The translations under genes and the position numbers were made by a program. The notes beneath the pieces were generated by a model that saw only the letters and a list, made by a program, of their open reading frames with translations, had not been told where the DNA came from and did no database searches. From positions 1 through 39,283 of the forward strand of contig WTJU01000070.1 in assembly GCA_011526285.1 (NCBI GenBank): DNA of 39,283 nucleotides. The letters are read 5' to 3'. Below, one piece after another: positions 27,837 to 36,201 of the stretch (the stretch's first letter is position 1; each line of letters starts with the position of its first letter). This stretch comes from Candidatus Arcticimaribacter sp. Lineage in GTDB: Bacteria > Bacteroidota > Bacteroidia > Flavobacteriales > Flavobacteriaceae.

Positions 27837-28503
27837 GCAGGTGTAGTTCATAATAGTAGACCAATGCTTCGAGCAATTCACGCCTAGAATGTTGATTTAG
27901 TTTAGGCAATGAGCTACTAGCAAAATTCGTGCCCAAGAGTTCTTTTAAATGTTGTGCTGGCGGGCCATCAATGAATTTTTCGTTGGGAGGGGAAGAAGTA
28001 AAACAACCACTCATTAAACTAAAATAGGGGCTATCTTCTTGTTCTACAAAAGGATAGAAACCTAAAAACTGGGTCAACTTTACCAAGAATAACAAATGAA
28101 AATTTGCAATTTCGTCGTGAGTATCTAGCCATAAAAGAGCGTTTTCAAGGTATTCAAACAAGAGCGGATCTGCATCTTCTTGTTGTAAGCTTTTGTAGAG
28201 AACTTCAGCAAGAAATAATGCAATGGTATTTTTTTCAATAGCGGTATATATGCTCTGATAAGGAGGGTCAACCTTTAATTCTTTAATAAAGTTTAAGCCT
28301 CCTTTGTTTTTATGCTGAAAGTGGATATCAAGCAAACTAAGGGGCTGAAAGTGTGCCTTTCTAATCTTCCCTTTTTTACTGCTTAAAATTCCTTTAAGGA
28401 GGAAAGACTGTTTCCCTAGGGCTTTGGTATAGCAATGGGCAATAAGACTATTGTCGTTGTACTTAAGAGTATGAAGAACAAGGGCTTTGGTTTGAACCAG
28501 CAT
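27784..28503 (-). CDS. recO: DNA repair protein RecO
   Basis: Recombination mediator that helps load RecA on SSB-coated DNA (RecFOR pathway). 239 aa with an N-terminal OB-fold (TKALVLHTLKYNDNSLIAHCYTKALGKQSFLLKGI) and a helical C-terminal domain containing FHLLFLVKLTQFLGFYPF, the family's recognisable helix. The zinc cysteine cluster of some RecO proteins is absent (one cysteine, SGCF). The gene starts 10 bases after the gdhA stop and its 3' end overlaps the start region of the TonB receptor. Confidence 0.93.
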   Translation of the reverse strand: MLVQTKALVLHTLKYNDNSLIAHCYTKALGKQSFLLKGILSSKKGKIRKAHFQPLSLLDIHFQHKNKGGLNFIKELKVDPPYQSIYTAIEKNTIALFLAEVLYKSLQQEDADPLLFEYLENALLWLDTHDEIANFHLLFLVKLTQFLGFYPFVEQEDSPYFSLMSGCFTSSPPNEKFIDGPPAQHLKELLGTNFASSSLPKLNQHSRRELLEALVYYYELHLHGFSSPKSLPILHQIFA

Positions 28504-28513
28504 TTACAGGTAT

Positions 28514-29854
28514 TTACACTACACCTTGTGCCAACATGGCGTCTGCAACTTTTACAAACCCGGCGATATTCGCTCCTTTAACATAGTTGATGAACTCCCC
28601 TTCTTTGCCATAGGTTATACATGATTGGTGGATGTCTTGCATAATGTTTTGAAGTCGGTTGTCTACTTCTTCTCGGCTCCAACTGTAACGTAGAGAATTT
28701 TGCGCCATTTCTAAACCAGAGACCGCAACCCCTCCTGCATTGGACGCTTTTCCGGGAGCAAATAATATTTTGTTGTGGGTAAAATGATGAATTGCATCTG
28801 GTGTTGTTGGCATGTTCGCCCCTTCACCTACCGCCTTACAGCCATTGTTAACGAGTGTTTTGGCATCGTCTAGATTCAATTCGTTTTGTGTTGCACAGGG
28901 GAGGGCAACATCACAGGTTACTCCCCAAGGGGTTTTACCTTTATGGAATTCTGCCGAGGGATATTTTTCTAGGTATTTATGGATACGGTCACGTTTCACG
29001 TTTTTAAGATCCATAACATAGGCAAGTTTTTCAGCATCAATTCCATCCTTGTCGTAAATGAACCCAGAAGAGTCGGAAAGTGTAAGTACTTTTCCGCCCA
29101 ATTGAATAACTTTTTCAGCGGCATATTGTGCTACATTTCCTGAGCCAGAAATGACCACCTTTTTTCCTTTAAACTCATCTCCTTTGGTAGCGAGCATTTG
29201 CTGGGTGAAATAAACAACACCATAACCTGTAGCCTCTGGACGAATGAGCGATCCTCCCCAGCTAACACCTTTTCCAGTAAGTACACCAGTAAACTCGTTT
29301 TTCAGGCGTTTATATTGACCAAAGAGGTAGCCAATTTCTCTACTTCCAACGCCTATGTCTCCTGCTGGGATGTCTCGGTTAGGGCCAATATGTCGGAAAA
29401 GTTCTGTCATAAAACTTTGACAAAAGCGCATGACTTCTGTGTCTGTTCTTCCTTTTGGATCAAAATCTGATCCGCCCTTTCCTCCTCCCATCGGTAATGT
29501 GGTAAGGCTGTTTTTAAAGATTTGTTCAAAAGCCAAAAACTTAAGAACACTTAAATTAACCGAAGGGTGAAAACGTAACCCTCCCTTGTAGGGTCCAATG
29601 GCTGAGTTCATCTCGATGCGGTACCCGCGGTTCACTTGAATTTCTTCTTGATCATCAATCCATGCTACACGAAATGAAACTACTCGTTCCGGTTCTACCA
29701 TACGCATCAAAATATTTTGTCCATAATAAATATCGTGTTGCACAATGTAGGGGATAACCGTTTCAGCCACCTCGGTAACGGCCTGCATAAATTCAGGCTC
29801 ATTCTGATTGCGTTGGTTTACCTGAGATAAAAAGGATTGGATGATCTTTTCCAT
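28514..29854 (-). CDS. gdhA: NADP-type glutamate dehydrogenase
   Basis: Interconverts glutamate and 2-oxoglutarate plus ammonia; hexameric, cytosolic. Glutamate-binding and catalytic motifs: K90 in GPYKGGLRFHP, K114 in FKNSLTTL and catalytic K126 in PMGGGKGGSDFDPKG; the Rossmann motif GSGNVA is at 237-242 with S following the second strand (TLSDSSGF), as in NADP(H)-preferring biosynthetic enzymes. 446 aa is the usual length of this class. Located between radA (34 bases upstream) and recO (10 bases downstream). Confidence 0.96.
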   Translation of the reverse strand: MEKIIQSFLSQVNQRNQNEPEFMQAVTEVAETVIPYIVQHDIYYGQNILMRMVEPERVVSFRVAWIDDQEEIQVNRGYRIEMNSAIGPYKGGLRFHPSVNLSVLKFLAFEQIFKNSLTTLPMGGGKGGSDFDPKGRTDTEVMRFCQSFMTELFRHIGPNRDIPAGDIGVGSREIGYLFGQYKRLKNEFTGVLTGKGVSWGGSLIRPEATGYGVVYFTQQMLATKGDEFKGKKVVISGSGNVAQYAAEKVIQLGGKVLTLSDSSGFIYDKDGIDAEKLAYVMDLKNVKRDRIHKYLEKYPSAEFHKGKTPWGVTCDVALPCATQNELNLDDAKTLVNNGCKAVGEGANMPTTPDAIHHFTHNKILFAPGKASNAGGVAVSGLEMAQNSLRYSWSREEVDNRLQNIMQDIHQSCITYGKEGEFINYVKGANIAGFVKVADAMLAQGVV

Positions 29855-29888
29855 TGTTTGATGTTTAGTAATTCTAAGTTAGTTTTTT

Positions 29889-31250
29889 TTACCCAAACAG
29901 ATGTTGAACCACTTCTTCAATTTTTTGACACATTACAATTTGAATTCCTGTCTTTGGTAAAGTGTTTTGTTTGAAGGAAGCAGTTATGATGCGTTCAAAA
30001 CCTAACTTTTCAGCTTCGCTGATGCGTTGGTCAAGTTTTGGTACAGGGCGAAGTTCACCCGAAAGGCCAATTTCAGCTGCAAAACAGGTGTTTTTCGCCA
30101 AGGCGATGTCGTAATGACTTGACAATATGGCCGCCACAACAGCAAGATCTAATGCAGGGTCTTCGCTACTAATTCCGCCAGTGATATTAAGGAAAACATC
30201 TTTCGCACCCAGTTGAAATCCTGCTCTTTTTTCTAACACAGCTAAAAGCATGTTTAGTCGTTTAGCATTAAACCCTGTTGTGCTGCGTTGAGGTGTACCG
30301 TAAACAGCGCTACTCACAAGTGCTTGCACTTCTAGCATTAGCGGTCGTACTCCTTCCATAGTGCTTGCAATGGCATGTCCACTCATTTGTGCATCGCTTT
30401 GGGTAAGTAAAAGCTCGCTCGGGTTGTTCACCCCACGCAAACCAGTAGATTGCATTTCATAGATTCCAATCTCTGCGGTTGAACCAAAACGGTTTTTCTG
30501 TGCCCTTAAAATGCGGTAAATATGATTGCGATCTCCTTCAAAATGCAAAACAGTATCGACCATATGCTCCATGACCTTTGGCCCTGCAATGTTTCCATCT
30601 TTGGTAATGTGTCCCACTAAAATCACAGGAGTATGTGTTCTTTTGGCAAACTGAATCAGCTCTGCGGTACATTCTTTAATTTGTGAGACGCTTCCAGGAC
30701 TACTTTCAATATAATTGGTTTGAAGGGTTTGAATGGAGTCAATGATTACTACATCAGGAACAATTTCTCCAATTTGATGAAATATTTTCTGTGTTTGAGT
30801 TTCGCTAAGAACATAGCAATGGTCGTTTTTGGCTTGAATCCTATCTGCACGCAGTTTAATTTGGCGCTGACTCTCTTCTCCAGAAACATAGAGAACTTTT
30901 TTCTTTAGTTGCAGTGAGATTTGGAGCAAAAGTGTAGATTTTCCAATTCCGGGCTCACCTCCCAATAAGGTTACAGCACCTGGAACTAGCCCTCCTCCTA
31001 AAACACGATCTAATTCTTCATCGGGGCAACGTAAACGACTTTCTTTGTCTGTAGCAATTTCTGCTATTGGAATTGGCCGATTGCGTGTTGGTGTGTTTTC
31101 CTCAGGCGGAGTCCATCCTTTTTCTGTGGGTTTTTCTATCACTTCTTCAACCAGCGTGTTCCACTCCTTGCAACTATTACATTGTCCTTGCCATTGTGGG
31201 TGTTGTGCCCCACATTTTTGACAAAAGAAAGCTTTTTTGACTTTACTCAT
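29889..31250 (-). CDS. radA: DNA repair protein RadA (Sms)
   Basis: RecA-like, DnaB-type branch-migration helicase used in recombinational repair. The N-terminal C4 zinc finger is C10-C13-C24-C27 (CQKCGAQHPQWQGQCNSC); Walker A GEPGIGKS at 98-105; Walker B around DVVIIDSIQTL; the RadA-specific KNRFG motif at 252-256; a C-terminal Lon-protease-like domain without protease function (EDPALDLAVVAAILSS..., GLSGELRPV). 453 aa is normal. Preceded by a 46-base gap to the flippase-like gene and followed by gdhA. Confidence 0.97.
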   Translation of the reverse strand: MSKVKKAFFCQKCGAQHPQWQGQCNSCKEWNTLVEEVIEKPTEKGWTPPEENTPTRNRPIPIAEIATDKESRLRCPDEELDRVLGGGLVPGAVTLLGGEPGIGKSTLLLQISLQLKKKVLYVSGEESQRQIKLRADRIQAKNDHCYVLSETQTQKIFHQIGEIVPDVVIIDSIQTLQTNYIESSPGSVSQIKECTAELIQFAKRTHTPVILVGHITKDGNIAGPKVMEHMVDTVLHFEGDRNHIYRILRAQKNRFGSTAEIGIYEMQSTGLRGVNNPSELLLTQSDAQMSGHAIASTMEGVRPLMLEVQALVSSAVYGTPQRSTTGFNAKRLNMLLAVLEKRAGFQLGAKDVFLNITGGISSEDPALDLAVVAAILSSHYDIALAKNTCFAAEIGLSGELRPVPKLDQRISEAEKLGFERIITASFKQNTLPKTGIQIVMCQKIEEVVQHLFG

Positions 31251-31296
31251 AGGTTAAAAATAACCAAGCTGCTGATGGTGTCAAAGAAATAGTGCC

Positions 31297-32265
31297 TTAC
31301 TTTTTTTGATTAACCAAAGGCAGCAATAAAAAGGAAATACTTCCAAAAAGAAGAACCATAATGGTTTGTGCAGTCCACATGATCCAACCAAAAGCCAAGC
31401 TCGCCTCTTTTGAGATGCCATAGCTAATAAGGACGAGGGAGACAGAGAAGGGATAAATACCAATGCCGCCATTTGTAGCCGAAATAGCAAGTGCCCCAAC
31501 AATAAACCCAATTAAGAGCGGTTCGAAACCTAACGAATACGTTTCGGGTAGAGAGAATTTAATCATGTAAAACATGGCGATATACATTACCCAAATGAAG
31601 AGGGTATGAAAGAGATACGCCCATTTTTTTTCCATTCGTACAATGGTTAAAAAACCTTCACTCAAACCGTTAAATAAAGCGATGATTTTTACCGCTACAG
31701 GATGTTGTGTTTTTTTAATTTGCTGGAAAATAAAATAAAATGCCCCCCCTCCAATGAGCAAAACAGCAGCAAGAGACCATGGGTCAATTGCTTTTTCTTC
31801 CAACAAGGAATAAATCATATCAGACTCTAGGCTAAGTGCTAGTCCTATTGTTAGAAGTAACATTAACAAGTCAATAGCGCGTTCTGCTATAATAGTTCCA
31901 AAGCTTTTTTCAAAAGGGATCCCCTCATAGGTTTGCATAACTGTAGCACGGAAAAGTTCTCCTGATCGTGGGACGCCGAGGTTGGCAATGTAGGTAATAA
32001 AAATGGCTAAAATATTGTTGATTAACCGCGGGCGATAACCCAAGGGGTGTAGCATAAAATTCCACCGATAAGCTCGTGAAAAATGACTTAGCAGTCCCAT
32101 GACTAAAGAAATCAAAATATAACCGTAATGGGCATCTTTAATGGAGGAGTAAATAGTTGCGCGGTCCTCTGCCGTGGTATTGCTAATCGACAAATAAATA
32201 AAAAGAAAACCTATGCCTAGCGGCACAAGGGTTTTTATCAGTTTTGTTCTCGTTGCTTTTTCCAA
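31297..32265 (-). CDS. flippase-like / lysylphosphatidylglycerol-synthase TM-region family membrane protein
   Basis: 322 aa with about seven to eight hydrophobic segments, of the UPF0104/LPG-synthase-TM (AglD/MprF-flippase-like) family; recognisable pieces are FSRAYRWNFMLHPLGYRPR, ANLGVPRSGELFRATVMQ and the C-terminal GGIGIYPFSVSLVL. There is no cytosolic synthetase domain as in full MprF, so it is more likely a lipid or lipid-linked-substrate translocator; the substrate is unknown. The start is TTG at 32265, three bases after the panD stop: it is the only usable start in this frame, since the next ATG lies well inside the second membrane segment. Translational coupling to panD is therefore likely. 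Confidence 0.88.
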   Translation of the reverse strand: MEKATRTKLIKTLVPLGIGFLFIYLSISNTTAEDRATIYSSIKDAHYGYILISLVMGLLSHFSRAYRWNFMLHPLGYRPRLINNILAIFITYIANLGVPRSGELFRATVMQTYEGIPFEKSFGTIIAERAIDLLMLLLTIGLALSLESDMIYSLLEEKAIDPWSLAAVLLIGGGAFYFIFQQIKKTQHPVAVKIIALFNGLSEGFLTIVRMEKKWAYLFHTLFIWVMYIAMFYMIKFSLPETYSLGFEPLLIGFIVGALAISATNGGIGIYPFSVSLVLISYGISKEASLAFGWIMWTAQTIMVLLFGSISFLLLPLVNQKK

Positions 32266-32268
32266 AAC

Positions 32269-32619
32269 CTAGGAGAGCAAATTAGTTCCTTCGTTAGGGA
32301 AAACAAGCTTGGGTTGGAGTTGTTTTGCTTCTTCAATTGGAAGAGTACAGTAACTAATGATAATTATTATATCTCCCTTTTGTACTTTTCTTGCTGCAGG
32401 ACCATTGAGTGTAATTTCACCTTCATTTCTTGCTCCTTCAATAACATAGGTCTCTAGTCGTTCACCATTGTTAATGTTAACAATTTGAACTTTTTCTCCA
32501 GCAATGAGGTTGGCCGCATCCATTAATTCTCGGTCAATGGTAATACTTCCTATATAGTTAAGATCTGCGCCTGTTACGGTAACACGGTGAATCTTAGATT
32601 TTAGTACTTCGATTTGCAT
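32269..32619 (-). CDS. panD: aspartate 1-decarboxylase (PanD)
   Basis: Makes beta-alanine for pantothenate. 116 aa pyruvoyl-dependent proenzyme; the self-cleavage site G24-S25 lies in [13 protein letters not shown], the catalytic pyruvoyl group forming from S25. Other conserved parts: [20 protein letters not shown] and [18 protein letters not shown]. It lies 12 bases downstream of panC, which uses its product, so the pair forms the pantothenate unit. Confidence 0.96.
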   Translation of the reverse strand: MQIEVLKSKIHRVTVTGADLNYIGSITIDRELMDAANLIAGEKVQIVNINNGERLETYVIEGARNEGEITLNGPAARKVQKGDIIIIISYCTLPIEEAKQLQPKLVFPNEGTNLLS

Positions 32620-32631
32620 GGCGCAAAGATA

Positions 32632-33471
32632 TTAAAATTTGACGTTGTCAATAAGGCGAATCTCTCCCAATTTCACAGCAATAAATGCCCTTGCTTCCTG
32701 TTCAATTTTTTTACCGTAAAGGGGCTGTAAAGAAGTAGCATCTGCAATGCAAAAATAGTCGAGTTCAAAATCAGGCGATTGATGAAAAAAGTGCCTAGCC
32801 TCATCGATAATTTCTTCAATGGAAAAGCGTCCCTTTTTTTCTTTTGCTTGCAAAAGCGCCTGATAAACTTGTGGTGCAATGGCTCTTTGTTTTGGTGTTA
32901 AACGGGTGTTTCGAGAGCTCATCGCAAGGCCGTCAGCTTCGCGAATAATTGGGCAATTGACAATTTGAATGGGGAGCTCTTTTTGTTTTACCAAAGCGTG
33001 TATAATTGCCAGTTGTTGGTAGTCTTTCTCGCCAAAATAGGCTTTTGTAGGCATAAAACTTCGCAGTAGTTTTTCTACAATGGTTGCTACACCTTGAAAA
33101 TGTCCTTTGCGTGAGCCCCCCTCCATGGTTTTTTCGAGTTCGCCAAAGTCATACACCTCACTTTTGGTTGTTTCGGGATAAAGGTCTTCTACTTCAGGTG
33201 CATAAACCACCACTTTCTCACCAAAAAGCGAGAGCTTTTCTAAGTCTTGGTCAAGTGTTTTAGGATAAGCGTTTAGGTCGTTAGCATTGTCAAACTGTGT
33301 TGGGTTGACAAAAATTGTTACCACCACCAAATCATTTTGGTTTACGGCTCTTTCTACCAAAGCAAGATGGCCATTATGCAATGCTCCCATGGTAGGCACC
33401 AAGCCAAGCGTTGTATGTTTTTGTAGGGCAAGATGGTTTTTTAGAGGGACAAGCGCTTCAAACAGCCTCAT
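32632..33471 (-). CDS. panC: pantothenate synthetase (PanC)
   Basis: Joins pantoate and beta-alanine using ATP. 279 aa; nucleotidyltransferase signature PTMGALHNGH (26-35), FVNPTQFDN, and the second signature YFGEKDYQQLAII; the KMSKS-like loop region is LAMSSRNTRLTPKQR. Start ATG 33471. It is the first gene of a long minus-strand run (panC-panD-flippase-like-radA-gdhA-recO-TonB receptor) and is divergent from the GT5-like gene at 33573, with a 101-base gap between the two start codons. Confidence 0.96.
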   Translation of the reverse strand: MRLFEALVPLKNHLALQKHTTLGLVPTMGALHNGHLALVERAVNQNDLVVVTIFVNPTQFDNANDLNAYPKTLDQDLEKLSLFGEKVVVYAPEVEDLYPETTKSEVYDFGELEKTMEGGSRKGHFQGVATIVEKLLRSFMPTKAYFGEKDYQQLAIIHALVKQKELPIQIVNCPIIREADGLAMSSRNTRLTPKQRAIAPQVYQALLQAKEKKGRFSIEEIIDEARHFFHQSPDFELDYFCIADATSLQPLYGKKIEQEARAFIAVKLGEIRLIDNVKF

Positions 33472-33530
33472 TTAGCAAAAGATTAACAGGCTAAAAGTAC
33501 TGTTTTTTCTAATGATCGGAAGATTTTTTG

Positions 33531-33538
33531 TAATTTTG
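33531..33538 (+). promoter_or_regulatory. Bacteroidota-type -7 box for the GT5-like/DUF4270/glmS unit
   Basis: TAATTTTG matches TAnnTTTG, 34 bases before the ATG at 33573, in the divergent gap to panC. The sequence TTTTTTC about 21 bases upstream is only a weak -33 candidate. Confidence 0.5.
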
Positions 33539-33572
33539 CTAAACTTTCGTGCTAGAAGGTTAAATCGTCTTT

Positions 33573-34373
33573 ATGCAAAACAAAAAAGTACTGGTCATTT
33601 CTTCGGAGGTTATCCCCTATCTCCCACAAAGTGAACGTTCAATCAATTCGTTCAAAATACCAAAATCCATTAATGATGCTGGGGGGCAAACACGTATTTT
33701 TATGCCGCGCTACGGTCTAATTAACGAACGTAGACACCAATTGCATGAAGTTATTCGTCTATCCGGTATGAATCTCGTCATTAACGATATGGATATGCCG
33801 CTAATCATTAAAGTAGCATCTATTCCAAAAGAGCGTATGCAGGTCTACTTTATAGACAATGATGAATACTTTAAGCGCAAGCAAATGCTTCATGATGCCG
33901 ATGGAAAGTTGTTTGAAGACAATGACGAACGAATGATTTTCTTTACCAAAGGAGTTATTGAAACCGTTAAAAAACTAAACTGGTCTCCAGATATAATATT
34001 ATTTCACGGATGGTTTACTGCCCTATTCCCGTTATATATGAAAACCTATTTCGCAGAAGACCCCATTTTTGAGCAAAGCAAATTGGTTACTGCGATCTAT
34101 CAAGACGATTTAAACGGAAATTTAGCGGCTGAGCTGAAAGACAAAATTGCTTTCGACCAGATAAGTGATGACCTCACAAGTTTGGCAACGCCAGATTATA
34201 AAGCGCTAATGGATTTAGCTATACGCTATTCAGACGGTTTAGTTTTGGCAAGTGATTCAATAGATCCATCAATAGTAAAGCAAGCAGAAGAGAGCGGTTT
34301 GCCCTTGCTCAACCATTCTGATAGTACTGCTGAAAACGCTTACGTTGAATTTTTCAATACGCAGTTTCTTTAA
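33573..34373 (+). CDS. half-length GT5-like protein (glycogen/starch synthase N-domain only)
   Basis: 266 aa resembling the N-terminal (acceptor-side) Rossmann domain of glycogen/starch synthases: VLVISSEVIPYL at the start, FMPRYGLIN (44-52), MQVYFIDNDEYF and LNWSPDIILFHGWFTALFPLYM, the equivalent of the family's 'PDVVHAHDWHTAL' segment. The nucleotide-sugar-binding C-domain is missing entirely and the ADP-glucose KxGGL loop near the N-terminus is replaced by PQSERSINS, so a normal glycogen synthase reaction is unlikely. No signal peptide. The same gene order (this protein, a DUF4270 lipoprotein, glmS) is familiar in flavobacteria, so the short form is a conserved protein rather than a broken gene. 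Six bases separate it from the next gene. Confidence 0.85.
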   Translation: MQNKKVLVISSEVIPYLPQSERSINSFKIPKSINDAGGQTRIFMPRYGLINERRHQLHEVIRLSGMNLVINDMDMPLIIKVASIPKERMQVYFIDNDEYFKRKQMLHDADGKLFEDNDERMIFFTKGVIETVKKLNWSPDIILFHGWFTALFPLYMKTYFAEDPIFEQSKLVTAIYQDDLNGNLAAELKDKIAFDQISDDLTSLATPDYKALMDLAIRYSDGLVLASDSIDPSIVKQAEESGLPLLNHSDSTAENAYVEFFNTQFL

Positions 34374-34378
34374 TACCA

Positions 34379-36196
34379 ATGAAACGAATTAAACTCCTTA
34401 TCTCTGTTGGCTTTGCTGCCCTATTGTTTGCGGCTTGTAACCCTGAGTACAATACGGTTGGTGCAGATTTAGTTTCTACGGACCTCTTTGATACTGAGAC
34501 CCGTGAATTTCCTGTTTTTGTCTCTCAAGACATCTTAGAAGATGTTCAGGCAGACCAACAAGCCGTTGCACATTTTGGGAATTATGACTTTCCTTTTTTT
34601 GGTCGAAGAAAAGCATCAATTACCAGCCAAATTAATGTTCAAGCAGATCCTACTTTTGGGTTGTATTCCCAAGCAATTGAAGACGCGGTAGATTCTACCA
34701 ACGTAAATATCATTAATGAAAACGAACGTGTACTATCGGCATATCTCGAAATACCATTTTTAGTCAATCAAGACGACCAAGACAACGATGGTCTCATAGA
34801 TATTTTTGATGTTGATGATACTAACCCCAACAGTGATTCTGACAACGATGGTTTAACAGATTTGGAGGAAGCACAGTTAGGCACCGATCCCTTGGATGTT
34901 GATTCAGACGGAGACGGGGTGAATGACAATGAAGATGATGTGAACGACGGGTATGATTCAGAAAGCCAACGCTATGCAATCGACTCAATTTATGGGAACC
35001 GCAATGCGCCAGTACATCTAAAAGTAACCGAACTCACCTATTTCCTCAACAGCCTTGATCCTAATGACAACTTTGAAACAGCGGCAAACTATTATTCTGG
35101 AACCGACTTTTATGAAGATGGCTTTACTGGCGAGACCCTTTTTGATGATCGTTACCAATTGAATTTTGAGGAGATACTATTTTATTATGAAGAAGATGAT
35201 CCTGAGACACCTGATGTTGACGAAACAACTCAAGTGGAAACACGATTATCACCGAGAATTCGAATTCCTTTAAACCCTGATTTTTTTCAACGAAAACTGT
35301 TAAACGAAGAAGGAAACCAGACACTAAAAAATCAGAACTATTTCAATGCACATGTTAAAGGACTTAACATACGTGTTGATGATGCTTCCAATGATATATA
35401 CATGCTTTTAAACCTTTCTGCGGCAAGTATAAAAATGACCTATGAATACGACACTGTAGAGAACCAAGGAACAGAAGACACAGAAGACGATGAGATTGTA
35501 CAAGCAGAGCGCTCTTTTGTTATGCCATTGGGGGGTGTTCGAATTAATCACCTGAAAAACGAAGGCGAGTCGACCATTAACACCAACGTTAATACCAACG
35601 AACGACTCGTATTAAAAGGAGCATTAGGAACAAGAGCGAGAATCACCCTTTTTGATCAAGACGATACCACCCAAAACCTAGAGAACTTTAAGTCACCAAA
35701 TATCTTAGTGAATGAGGCAAACCTGGTTTTCTATGTTGACCCATCCATTACTGAAAATTGGACAGCAAATGATCGTATTGCAGAACGCTTATACCTTTAC
35801 CGTTTAAACGATAACCTTCCGCTAGCAGATTATTTTTCTGATCCTACCAACGGGGCAGAACCAGAAGAAACAAAAACAGTTCATAGCGGGATATTAGAAT
35901 ACCAAGAAGGAATCCCGTATCGTTATAAATTTAGAATCACAGAACACGTTTCCAATCTGTTGCGTTCAGAAGACGAAAACTTAGCCGAAAACATTGATTT
36001 AGGACTAGTTGTAACTTCAGACATTAACGCCATAGGCGTAAAAACTGCGCGTATCAGTGAAACCGATGAAATCAACTTCCCTGTGGCAGCAATTTCAAAC
36101 CCATTAGGAACAGTTCTTGTGGGGCCACAGCCGGATGAAGCGCTTGAAAACTTGCGCTTGAAGCTCGAAATCATTTATACCAATTTTGATAACTAA
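34379..36196 (+). CDS. DUF4270 family lipoprotein with calcium-binding-type repeats
   Basis: 605 aa. Signal peptide with lipobox FAAC (C20), so it is a lipoprotein, probably outer-membrane or surface. The DUF4270 family is specific to Bacteroidota and has no known activity; typical pieces are CNPEYNTVGADLV after the lipid cysteine and PRIRIPLNPDFFQRKLL and AERLYLYRLNDN further on. Between residues ~132 and 192 there is an Asp-rich insert with DxDNDGL-type loops (DQDNDGLIDIFDVDD, SDSDNDGLTDLEE, DVDSDGDGVNDNEDD), the pattern of thrombospondin type 3/calcium-binding repeats. It is co-oriented with the GT5-like gene (6-base gap) and glmS (5 bases downstream). Confidence 0.88.
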   Translation: MKRIKLLISVGFAALLFAACNPEYNTVGADLVSTDLFDTETREFPVFVSQDILEDVQADQQAVAHFGNYDFPFFGRRKASITSQINVQADPTFGLYSQAIEDAVDSTNVNIINENERVLSAYLEIPFLVNQDDQDNDGLIDIFDVDDTNPNSDSDNDGLTDLEEAQLGTDPLDVDSDGDGVNDNEDDVNDGYDSESQRYAIDSIYGNRNAPVHLKVTELTYFLNSLDPNDNFETAANYYSGTDFYEDGFTGETLFDDRYQLNFEEILFYYEEDDPETPDVDETTQVETRLSPRIRIPLNPDFFQRKLLNEEGNQTLKNQNYFNAHVKGLNIRVDDASNDIYMLLNLSAASIKMTYEYDTVENQGTEDTEDDEIVQAERSFVMPLGGVRINHLKNEGESTINTNVNTNERLVLKGALGTRARITLFDQDDTTQNLENFKSPNILVNEANLVFYVDPSITENWTANDRIAERLYLYRLNDNLPLADYFSDPTNGAEPEETKTVHSGILEYQEGIPYRYKFRITEHVSNLLRSEDENLAENIDLGLVVTSDINAIGVKTARISETDEINFPVAAISNPLGTVLVGPQPDEALENLRLKLEIIYTNFDN

Positions 36197-36201
36197 AGCC
36201 T

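Noticed and set aside
33573-34373. Annotation as a functional glycogen synthase (glgA)
   Set aside because: The C-terminal nucleotide-sugar domain and the KxGGL loop are absent, so the enzymatic label is not supported.
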